From assembly GCA_024641245.1 (NCBI GenBank), contig JAHEDK010000017.1:1-57198 (forward strand): 57,198 nucleotides of DNA, in the 5' to 3' direction. The first letter of the stretch is position 1. Each line of letters begins with the position of its first letter. The position numbers and the translations under genes are program-made. Below are positions 1 through 7,039 of this stretch, one piece after another. Source of the stretch: Actinomycetes bacterium. Its GTDB lineage: Bacteria > Actinomycetota > Acidimicrobiia > Spongiisociales > JAHEDJ01. The notes under the pieces were generated by a model. That model was not told the origin of the DNA and made no database searches. It worked only from the letters and a program-made list of their open reading frames with translations.

Positions 1-367
<367 letters not shown>

Positions 368-437
368 ACACTCTCGACTTCCTCCCGGTCACCCGGGACT
401 CAGCCATTAAGAGGTCATGAGTTCGAACCTGAATTTC

Positions 438-455
438 GCCGGGTGGTAACCCGGC
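438..455 (-). other. Hairpin in the 16S leader
   Basis: A perfect 7-bp stem (GCCGGGT / ACCCGGC) with a 4-base loop lies about 70 bases before the mature 16S end. It may take part in folding or processing of the pre-rRNA, but no processing site can be assigned from sequence alone. Confidence 0.4.
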
Positions 456-530
456 ATTTTCAAGTACGGTCCGCTCGAGCTCGCCCAAGACCGAAGTCTC
501 AGAGCGGCACTCAAGCGCCTTACTGACTTT

Positions 531-555
531 TGGCACACTGTTTAGTTGTCAAGGA
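531..555 (-). promoter_or_regulatory. rRNA leader boxA-like antitermination element
   Basis: On the minus strand the leader reads CCTTGACAACTAAACAGTG followed by TGCCAAAA. This closely resembles the conserved actinobacterial rRNA leader element (TTTGAGAACTCAACAGTGTG) that carries boxA, the NusB/NusE site for rRNA antitermination. It lies about 165 bases upstream of the mature 16S end. The nusB gene is in this same window. Confidence 0.7.
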
Positions 556-604
556 GCCTGCTTCGGAACTGCCTGACGCTTGCGCGGGCAGACAGAGACT
601 TTAC

Positions 605-651
605 CATTCTTGACGCCCTGTCAGACCGCCTGATCTCACAGGTCAAGAATG
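605..651 (-). repeat. Perfect 10-bp inverted repeat in the rRNA leader
   Basis: CATTCTTGAC (605-614) and GTCAAGAATG (642-651) are exact complements separated by 27 bases. The repeat lies just downstream of the predicted rRNA promoter and so would be transcribed. It could be a leader stem or a protein-binding site. A weak second promoter (CTGACA 619-624, TAAAGT 598-603, minus strand) overlaps it. Confidence 0.5.
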
Positions 652-678
652 CGACGGGGCAGACCCGCCGCTCGGAGG

Positions 679-706
679 AGATTAGCCCCTCCGGATTCCG
701 TGTCAA
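679..706 (-). promoter_or_regulatory. rRNA operon promoter (sigma-70 type)
   Basis: On the minus strand a perfect -35 box TTGACA (701-706) is separated by 16 bases from a -10 box TAATCT (679-684). Transcription would start near 672 and give a leader of about 300 bases. The rest of 368-789 holds the leader elements listed separately; no open reading frame there looks real. Confidence 0.65.
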
Positions 707-789
707 GTTGAGGCGCCCCGGCTCTCGGCGAGCAGGCACCTCGTACTCCATATAAGGTATCACGAAGACGCGCCAAATGTGCTGGAAAG

Positions 790-1830
790 ATGAAAACTGC
801 CTCACGGGGCGGATCCCGAACTGCGGACACCCCCTCGAGCCGTGATACGTTGTACGTCCTCATGCACTGGCTTGACCGGCTCGCCGCCACCCTTACCGCC
901 CGACCTTATTTCTACGATCGCGTATTCGCGGACGGGTGGGGTGATGGGTCGACACTACGAGATCTCAGGGCGGGGGCACAACGCGTAGGTGATATACCCC
1001 GGATACGGATTTCATGGGGCCCGGCAGTCGAACGGAGAGGAGTCCTGCACACGGACGGCTCGTTCGAGAGCCCCCTGGCCGAGGCCCTGCCGGAGGCCAG
1101 CCGTATGGTCAGGCTGCTGCGTCTTGAACCCCGGAACGAAACGAAAGCGATCTGCCTGATCATGGCCGCCTTCAATGATCATGGCTTTGCAACGCGCTAC
1201 AAGCTCGCAGTTCGCCTCTCCGACCATGGTATCGCTTCATTGCTCCTCGAGAATCCCTTCTACGGGACTCGCCGGCCCACTGCGGGTCAACCCCTCCGCA
1301 CCGTCGTCGACTTCTATGCGATGGGCGCGGCGGCCGTACTCGAGGGCCGAGCAATCCTTGCCAGCATCCGTGCAGTCCATCCGATGCCGATCGGGGTAAC
1401 GGGCTACTCAATGGGTGGCAACATTGCAGCCCTCATCAGCGCCACGGTTCCTTTTCCCGTAGCTACCGCAGGTTTGGCCGCCTCTCACTCCCCCGGACCG
1501 GTGTGGACCGAGGGCTTGCTGGTCACGGCCATCGCCTGGGACGCCCTCGGTGGAGTGGAACAGAGAGACGAGATCGCCGAGGCGCTCGGTTCAGCGTCGG
1601 CCCTTCACTTCCCGCCCCCGCCGCATGCGGCAAGTGCCGTGCTCGCCGCTCCCTCGGCCGACGGATACATACCCCGTCACGCGTTCGAAGCCCTTCACGC
1701 TCACTGGCCCGGATCGGAACTCCGCTGGATCAAGGGCGGACATGCCAGCGTTCTGCTCTGGCATAAGCACGAGCTCGCACAGGCGATCGTGGACTCGTTT
1801 GAGCGATTACGTCGCAACTCCGAGTTGTAG
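790..1830 (+). CDS. ABHD18-like alpha/beta hydrolase
   Basis: This 346-residue protein looks like the alpha/beta hydrolase family related to ABHD18 (DUF2048). It carries the nucleophile elbow GYSMGG near residue 207, a segment IASLLLENPFYGTRRP typical of the family, and a late GGHAS motif that should supply the catalytic histidine. No signal peptide is seen, so it is probably cytoplasmic. Its substrate is unknown. Family similarity begins only at about residue 25, so the start could be the ATG at 862 or a TTG at 850; the ATG at 790 has GGAAAG directly against it, which is poor spacing. It stands alone, divergent from the rRNA operon and convergent with tyrS, with a heptamer repeat just after its stop. 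Confidence 0.8.
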   Translation: MKTASRGGSRTADTPSSRDTLYVLMHWLDRLAATLTARPYFYDRVFADGWGDGSTLRDLRAGAQRVGDIPRIRISWGPAVERRGVLHTDGSFESPLAEALPEASRMVRLLRLEPRNETKAICLIMAAFNDHGFATRYKLAVRLSDHGIASLLLENPFYGTRRPTAGQPLRTVVDFYAMGAAAVLEGRAILASIRAVHPMPIGVTGYSMGGNIAALISATVPFPVATAGLAASHSPGPVWTEGLLVTAIAWDALGGVEQRDEIAEALGSASALHFPPPPHAASAVLAAPSADGYIPRHAFEALHAHWPGSELRWIKGGHASVLLWHKHELAQAIVDSFERLRRNSEL

Positions 1831-1888
1831 GTTCTGAGTTCTGAGTTCTATTGCCGGCAACGCGGCAGAACCCATAACGCCTAGAACC
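1830..1888. repeat. Intergenic heptamer array, copy A
   Basis: Three tandem 7-bp units GGTTCTG, AGTTCTG, AGTTCTA (1830-1850) are followed, after a GCCGGC-containing spacer, by units in the opposite orientation: CAGAACC (1866-1872) and TAGAACC (1882-1888). The whole lies between two convergent genes and could fold as an imperfect hairpin acting as a two-way terminator. The same units recur near 37.7 kb and 40.9 kb. Confidence 0.75.
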
Positions 1889-1896
1889 CAGAGAAT

Positions 1897-3081
1897 TCAG
1901 ATCAAACGAACGAAACGGCGTTTGCCCACTTGTAGCACCGAGCCCGACAAGGCGGCACGCGGTACCTCCATGTCCGGGATGACCTCGCCATCGAGCTTGA
2001 CGGCTCCCTGGCCGATCATCCGTCTGCCGTCGGAGCTCGAACCGACTAGGCCGGCATCTTTCAGGAGCACCGGCATGAACACCGGGTCCTCGTCGGTCAG
2101 CGTGTACTCAGGAACGTCGTCCGGTGCCTCGTGGCGTTTGAACACTTGATCGAAGGCCGCTTCGGATGTGGCCCCGGCCCCGGCACCGTGATACAGATCC
2201 ACAATCTCACGGGCCAATCTCCGCTTCACGTAGCCCGGATGAAGCTCACCGGACGCCAGACCTTCACGGATTTCGGCAACCTCCTCGAGGGGCACTCCAG
2301 TAGCCAACTCGAAATACTGCACCATCAACTTGTCGGGAATGCTCATCAGCTTGCCGAACATATCGTCCGCGGCGTCGTCGATTCCGATGTAGTTGCCAAG
2401 CGACTGAGACATCTTGAGCTCGCCGTCGGTTCCAATCAGCAGCGGCATCGTCATCGCGATCTGAGGGCGCTGGCCATGACGTTCCTGGAGGACACGCCCC
2501 ATCATCAGATTCCACAACTGATCGGCGCCCCCGAGTTCAACATCCGCCTCAACAGCCACCGAATCCATACCCTGTAGAAGTGGGTACATGAACTCCATCA
2601 CCGAGATCGGCTGATGAGCGCCAAACCGATTGGCAAAGTCACTTCGTTCCAACATCTGTGCGACGGTTACCTGTGCGGTCATATCCAGCACATCCGCCAT
2701 ATCCATTCCCGCCAACCACTCGGAGTTGTACCGGATCTCGAGACGGTCCGGAAGGAGCACTTTGCGGAAACCCGCCAGCACCGACTCAGCGTGACCGCGC
2801 ACCTCATCCGCGCTGAGCCGGCGACGCGTCTCGCTCTTTCCGGAGGGATCACCAACCTGCGCCGTGAAGTCGCCGACGATCAGAACGGCGGTGTGCCCTG
2901 CTTCCTGGAACTGTCTGAGCTTTCGCAGCACAACGGCCCAGCCAAGTGTCACAGCAGGTGCGGTTGGGTCCATCCCCAGCTTGACCCGCAAGGGCCGGCC
3001 CTCTGCCAGGCGGCCTTCGAGGTCGCCGTCGGGAAGCACGGTATCCGTTCCCCTGAACAGTGAGTTGAGGTTTTCCGCCAT
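1897..3081 (-). CDS. tyrS: Tyrosyl-tRNA synthetase with atypical HIGH motif
   Basis: This class I synthetase charges tRNA-Tyr with tyrosine. At 394 residues it matches the shorter bacterial TyrRS type. The fold is clear: DPTAP near residue 39, IVGDFTAQVGDPSGKS near 68-83, a tyrosine-binding YPLLQGMDS region near 166, and a C-terminal S4 RNA-binding domain. Two signature motifs deviate. The HIGH equivalent (usually HLGH) reads TLGW at residues 45-48, and KMSKS reads KMSQS at 223-227. Both readings were checked against the DNA. The ATG has no Shine-Dalgarno sequence, but a TAGGCT box lies 9 bases upstream, so the mRNA may be leaderless. It is divergent from the penicillin-binding protein gene. 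Confidence 0.95.
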   Translation of the reverse strand: MAENLNSLFRGTDTVLPDGDLEGRLAEGRPLRVKLGMDPTAPAVTLGWAVVLRKLRQFQEAGHTAVLIVGDFTAQVGDPSGKSETRRRLSADEVRGHAESVLAGFRKVLLPDRLEIRYNSEWLAGMDMADVLDMTAQVTVAQMLERSDFANRFGAHQPISVMEFMYPLLQGMDSVAVEADVELGGADQLWNLMMGRVLQERHGQRPQIAMTMPLLIGTDGELKMSQSLGNYIGIDDAADDMFGKLMSIPDKLMVQYFELATGVPLEEVAEIREGLASGELHPGYVKRRLAREIVDLYHGAGAGATSEAAFDQVFKRHEAPDDVPEYTLTDEDPVFMPVLLKDAGLVGSSSDGRRMIGQGAVKLDGEVIPDMEVPRAALSGSVLQVGKRRFVRLI

Positions 3082-3090
3082 CGAGCGCGC

Positions 3091-3096
3091 AGCCTA
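3091..3096 (-). promoter_or_regulatory. Candidate leaderless -10 box of tyrS
   Basis: TAGGCT on the minus strand fits the actinobacterial TANNNT -10 pattern and ends 9 bases before the ATG. No ribosome site lies between them. A 7-bp inverted repeat CGAGCGC (3082-3088) / GCGCTCG (3102-3108) spans the box. No good -35 is visible. Confidence 0.35.
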
Positions 3097-3180
3097 GCGG
3101 GGCGCTCGAACAGCCACGATCAAATGCGCAATACAGGTTCGGAGGACCGGTACCCTGCGGAGCAAGAGATAGGGCCCCTC

Positions 3181-5565
3181 ATGAAGCGACTGCCGGCGCT
3201 GGCGGTCGCCGCAGCAATCTTCGCTGCGGCGTGCAGTTATCAACCTCTCGACGATCCAGGGTTAGGCGAACTCGGCTTGACGTCTACCGTCTACGCGGCC
3301 GATGGCTCAATTCTCGCCCAGTGGCATGCTGAAGAGGATCGAGTGCTCGTCGGCTACGACGATCTCCCGCAACATCTCATCGACGCCATCGTCGCAATCG
3401 AAGACGAACGATTCTGGGTGCACGCCGGTATTGACCTCAAGTCGGTCGCCAGAGCCCTGGTGCAAAACATCGAGGCCGGCACCATCGTGCAGGGCGGATC
3501 GACGATCACTCAGCAGTACCTGAAGAACGTCCTGCTGACTCCGGAGGTGACGGCGGATCGGAAGATCGAAGAAGCGACGCTGGCGTTGAGACTCGAAGAG
3601 AATCTCACGAAAGAGGAGATCCTCGAACGATACGCCAATACCGTCTACCTCGGCGGTGGCGCCTACGGGGTGGGGGCCGCGGCAGCTCACTACTTCGGCA
3701 AACAGGTGGACGAGCTGTCGCTGCCGGAGTCGGCAATGCTGGCCGGGTTGATCCAGTCGCCGTCCCGGACGGACCCATATCGACATCCCGCTGCTGCACT
3801 GGAGCGCCGCAGGGTCGTCCTCAACAAGATGGCCGAACTTGGATGGATCACCGCCGAAACAGCCACGACCGCCGATTCCGTAGACCTGCGACTGGCCCCA
3901 CCACAACCCCCAGAACAGATGCGATATCCGTACTTCACGGAAGAGGTCAAGCGGATGCTGCTGGACGAACCGGCACTCGGAGCGACGCCTACCGATCGCT
4001 ACAATGCTCTCTTTCGAGGTGGTCTGCGTATCTTTACCACACTCGATCCCCTCACCCAGGACGCAGCCGAGCAAGCGGTGACAGCCACTATCCCGGAAGA
4101 CGGCCCATCGGCGGCGCTCGTTTCGATCGAGCCGCGCTCCGGTTACGTGCGCGCCGTAGTAGGCGGAGCGGACTTCTACGACCCGGCGGATCCGGTTGCC
4201 CAGTTCAATCTCGCCACACAGGGTCTGCGCCAGACCGGTTCCGCCTTCAAACCGTTCGTGCTCGCCGCCGCCCTCGAACACGGGCTGACTCTCACATCAA
4301 CGTTCTCCGGCGGATCGTCGATCGTCATCTCGACGAGTTCAGGGCCATGGCAGGTCGAGAACTACGGAGGTGCAAACTTCGGCAATCTCACCCTGCTCGA
4401 CGGCACGGTGTGGTCGGTGAATGTCGTGTATGCACAGGTGGTCGACGCAGTTGGGCCGCAGGCTGTTGTGGACATCGCCAGAGCAGCAGGAATCACCTCT
4501 GAGCTCCAACCCTTCCATGCCGTGGCACTCGGAGCGCAGGAGGCAACGGTGATCGACATGGCGTCCGCCTACGCAACATTCGCCGCGGAAGGCATCCACA
4601 TTTCCCCAATATTCGTCACATCAATCGAAACGGCAGGCGGAATCAACATCTACGACGCGGTACCGGTCGTCACTGAGGCAATCGATCGAGGCGTTGCACA
4701 GCAAGTGACCGCCGCGCTGAGCGAGGTTGTTGCCCGGGGGACGGGTGCCCGGGCCGGCATCGGTCGCCCGGTGGCCGGCAAGACCGGCACATCGCAGGAG
4801 CACCGGGATGCCTGGTTCGTCGGATACACGCCTGAACTGGCAACAGCCGTGTGGGTCGGATTCCCAGAGGCGCAGATTTCAATGGCCCCGCCGACTACCT
4901 CGATCACAGTAACCGGAGGCAGTTGGCCGGCCCAGATATGGGGGCAATTCACCGCCTCCGCTCTTGTCGGCACCGGATTCGGCCGGTTGGCCACTGCCGA
5001 CCTCGGTGACCTCATCGCCGTCGATATCGACGTCTCAACGGGATTGCTGGCCGGCCCCCTGTGCCCCCGCGAGAACGTGCAACGGGTCTTCCTCCCTGCC
5101 AACGAGGTTCCATCGGTAATCTGCCACATCCACAATCCGCAAGGGTTCGTAGCGATCGGGTCGGGCGAGGTGCCACAACTCATCGGCCAGGGAATCGCCG
5201 GCGCAGTCCATCTCGCCGAGGAAGCCGGTTACCGGGTCTCGGTGGAGTATGCGGAGGCCGGACAACTCCCAGACGGCACCGTCTTCAATCAGGTGCCGTC
5301 ACCCGGCGAGCCGGCCCAGTCAGGTAGCACGATCAACATTCTCGTGTCGGGTCCGGAACCCGGCACCGAGTTCCCCAGCGTGGTCGGCTACCCATTCCAG
5401 CAAGCGCTGGCAAGGCTCGAAGAGATCGGAGCGAAGTTCGATCTCCGGTTCGAAGCCGAGTCGGACCCGGACGATGCCCGCCGCCGAACGGGAGTTGTCT
5501 GGAAACAAGATCCGGCCGGTGGAGCTCTGAACGAAGGAACGATCGTCCTGTGGGTCAATCCTTGA
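3181..5565 (+). CDS. Class A penicillin-binding protein with PASTA domains, possible lipoprotein
   Basis: A bifunctional peptidoglycan synthase acting at the outer face of the membrane. The glycosyltransferase domain shows EDERF (residues 74-78) and GGSTITQQ (105-112). The transpeptidase domain shows SAFK (serine 354), SVN (412) and KTGT (533). Two PASTA domains, which bind muropeptides or beta-lactams in this family, fill the last 130 or so residues. The N-terminus MKRLPALAVAAAIFAAAC ends in a lipobox-like AAAC at cysteine 18 instead of the usual transmembrane anchor, so it may be lipid-anchored. The ATG at 3181 is preferred because the signal sequence starts there; an in-frame ATG at 3124 would add a charged extension. 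A TACCCT box at 3151-3156 may be its -10. Confidence 0.93.
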   Translation: MKRLPALAVAAAIFAAACSYQPLDDPGLGELGLTSTVYAADGSILAQWHAEEDRVLVGYDDLPQHLIDAIVAIEDERFWVHAGIDLKSVARALVQNIEAGTIVQGGSTITQQYLKNVLLTPEVTADRKIEEATLALRLEENLTKEEILERYANTVYLGGGAYGVGAAAAHYFGKQVDELSLPESAMLAGLIQSPSRTDPYRHPAAALERRRVVLNKMAELGWITAETATTADSVDLRLAPPQPPEQMRYPYFTEEVKRMLLDEPALGATPTDRYNALFRGGLRIFTTLDPLTQDAAEQAVTATIPEDGPSAALVSIEPRSGYVRAVVGGADFYDPADPVAQFNLATQGLRQTGSAFKPFVLAAALEHGLTLTSTFSGGSSIVISTSSGPWQVENYGGANFGNLTLLDGTVWSVNVVYAQVVDAVGPQAVVDIARAAGITSELQPFHAVALGAQEATVIDMASAYATFAAEGIHISPIFVTSIETAGGINIYDAVPVVTEAIDRGVAQQVTAALSEVVARGTGARAGIGRPVAGKTGTSQEHRDAWFVGYTPELATAVWVGFPEAQISMAPPTTSITVTGGSWPAQIWGQFTASALVGTGFGRLATADLGDLIAVDIDVSTGLLAGPLCPRENVQRVFLPANEVPSVICHIHNPQGFVAIGSGEVPQLIGQGIAGAVHLAEEAGYRVSVEYAEAGQLPDGTVFNQVPSPGEPAQSGSTINILVSGPEPGTEFPSVVGYPFQQALARLEEIGAKFDLRFEAESDPDDARRRTGVVWKQDPAGGALNEGTIVLWVNP

Positions 5566-5586
5566 GGCCGGTGCAACGCATCGGCC
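5566..5586. terminator. Two-way terminator hairpin between the PBP gene and mpg
   Basis: A 9-bp stem with one G-U pair and an AAC loop (GGCCGGTGC / GCATCGGCC) begins right after the stop of the penicillin-binding protein gene and ends 4 bases before the mpg stop. It lies at the 3' end of both convergent genes. There is no T-run on either side. Confidence 0.6.
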
Positions 5587-5590
5587 GGTA

Positions 5591-6151
5591 CTAGGTATCC
5601 GATCCCACGATGGTGAACCGCCAGCAGAGGTCGACTGCTTTGCTGATGCCGATGCGCGGGGTCGCCTGCACCTGCAAAGCGGTTCGGCCGACTGGGGGCA
5701 AGAGGCTAATAGGGCCATCGACCAACGACGTGCCGTCGTGACTGCCATCGATTCCCATGGCTTCACACAGCTTGCCGGGGCCGTCGGTCAAATGGTCGGT
5801 CCGTCGACGTCTGGCCTCCATGGCCGGGCGATTCATCGTTGGTCGTCCGGCTCGGAGCAACACGGCTCTACCTTCGCCGGCCGGTCCGGTCACCACATTC
5901 GCACACCAGTGAACGCCGTAGGAGCGGTAGACATACAGCGTCCCCGCCTCCGCGAACATCGACGCATTCCGGATCGTCGGCCCATGAAACGCATGGCTGG
6001 CCGGATCGTCACATCCGCCGTATGCCTCGACTTCGCTCACCACTACCTCGGTTGGAACGCCTCCGATGACGCTCCGAAGTCGCCACCCGAGCAGCTTCCG
6101 AGCCACTTCCGCGACAGGACGGTTGAGCAGCGTGGGTAACCTGCTTGTCAC
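5591..6151 (-). CDS. mpg: 3-methyladenine DNA glycosylase (AAG family)
   Basis: This enzyme removes alkylated and deaminated purines from DNA in base excision repair. The 186-residue protein shows the AAG signature: VSEVEAYGG with the catalytic glutamate, DPASHAFHGPT, and RNASMF, then YVYRSYGVHWCANVV and RAVLLRAG. Length suits the bacterial family. The start is taken as GTG at 6151 because it overlaps the argF stop as GTGA, a common coupling in this region. A longer in-frame ORF to 6277 lies inside argF and adds nothing family-like. It is the last gene of the leftward superoperon. In other actinobacteria mpg often sits near argH and tyrS, which agrees with its position here. Confidence 0.93.
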   Translation of the reverse strand: MTSRLPTLLNRPVAEVARKLLGWRLRSVIGGVPTEVVVSEVEAYGGCDDPASHAFHGPTIRNASMFAEAGTLYVYRSYGVHWCANVVTGPAGEGRAVLLRAGRPTMNRPAMEARRRRTDHLTDGPGKLCEAMGIDGSHDGTSLVDGPISLLPPVGRTALQVQATPRIGISKAVDLCWRFTIVGSDT

Positions 6152-7038
6152 TGCGTGAGGTGAAGCAGGATTCCCTTGAACGAGTGCATCCGATTCTCGG
6201 CCTGATCGAAGATACGTGATCTGGCATGATCGGCGACCCCATCCGTCACTTCTTCGCCGCGATGCGCCGGGAGGCAATGCAGGAAAATAGCCTCGTCTCC
6301 TGCCCGACCGAAGAGTTCCTCATTGACCTGATATCCCTCGAACAGCCGCCGCCGCTCCGCCGCTTCCTCCTCCTGGCCCATCGAGGCCCACACATCCGTG
6401 TACACGAAGTCCGCTCCATCTACTGCGGCCGCAACGTCCGAAGTGACGGTCACCCGGCTGTATCGAGACGCAAGATCAACGTATTCAGGACGCGGCGCAT
6501 ACCCTTCAGGAGCGGCCACGCGGACTTCGACTTCGAGCATGGCGGCAGCAACCATCAAGGAGTGGCACACGTTGTTGCCATCGCCAATGAAGGTGAGCAC
6601 CGATCCCGGCAGCGGTCGCGCCTCGGCCATGGTTTGCACATCGGCCAACGCCTGGCAGGGGTGCTCGATGTCTGAAAGCAGGTTGATGACCGGGGAATCA
6701 GCATGGGCGGCGATGATGTCGAGGTGCTCGTGGTCAAAAACCCGCAATGCCAGTATGTCGAGGTACCGGTCGAGGGTGCGGGCGACGTCGGCAGGGGCTT
6801 CTCGCTTACCGAGACCGACCTCTTCGTTGCGGAGGGTCATCGGTCGGCCTCCGAGCTGCGAAACGGCCACCTCAGTCGAAACGCGGGTTCTCGTAGACGG
6901 TTTCATGTAGAACAAGCCGACTTCGCGGCCGGTAAGCGCGTTGGCGAACTCCGACGGGTGCTCCTTGGCCCGGGTTGACAGGTCGAGGGCACTTCGCAGT
7001 CCATCGACACCAAGATCGGCGACTCGCAAGTAGTCCAT
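6148..7038 (-). CDS. argF: Ornithine carbamoyltransferase
   Basis: Joins carbamoyl phosphate to ornithine to give citrulline in arginine synthesis. The 296-residue protein has the carbamoyl phosphate motif KPSTRTR, then HPCQALAD, the ornithine loop DVWASMGQE, and HCLPAHRGEEV with the active-site cysteine. These mark it as an ornithine rather than aspartate carbamoyltransferase. ATG at 7038 is preferred: AGAGG sits 8 bases upstream, and it begins one base after the pheT stop. A GTG at 7047 is possible. In many actinobacteria pheT is followed by a full arg cluster; here only argF remains, and its stop overlaps mpg. Confidence 0.95.
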   Translation of the reverse strand: MDYLRVADLGVDGLRSALDLSTRAKEHPSEFANALTGREVGLFYMKPSTRTRVSTEVAVSQLGGRPMTLRNEEVGLGKREAPADVARTLDRYLDILALRVFDHEHLDIIAAHADSPVINLLSDIEHPCQALADVQTMAEARPLPGSVLTFIGDGNNVCHSLMVAAAMLEVEVRVAAPEGYAPRPEYVDLASRYSRVTVTSDVAAAVDGADFVYTDVWASMGQEEEAAERRRLFEGYQVNEELFGRAGDEAIFLHCLPAHRGEEVTDGVADHARSRIFDQAENRMHSFKGILLHLTQ

Positions 7039-7039
7039 G

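Noticed and set aside
3307-4281. A 324-codon minus-strand frame opposite the penicillin-binding protein gene
   Set aside because: It is a shadow of a gene with all catalytic motifs on the plus strand; the translated sequence has no recognisable domain.
6148-7038. argF as the missing aspartate carbamoyltransferase
   Set aside because: DVWASMGQE and HCLPAHRGEEV are ornithine carbamoyltransferase motifs; the aspartate enzyme has HPGP at that place.
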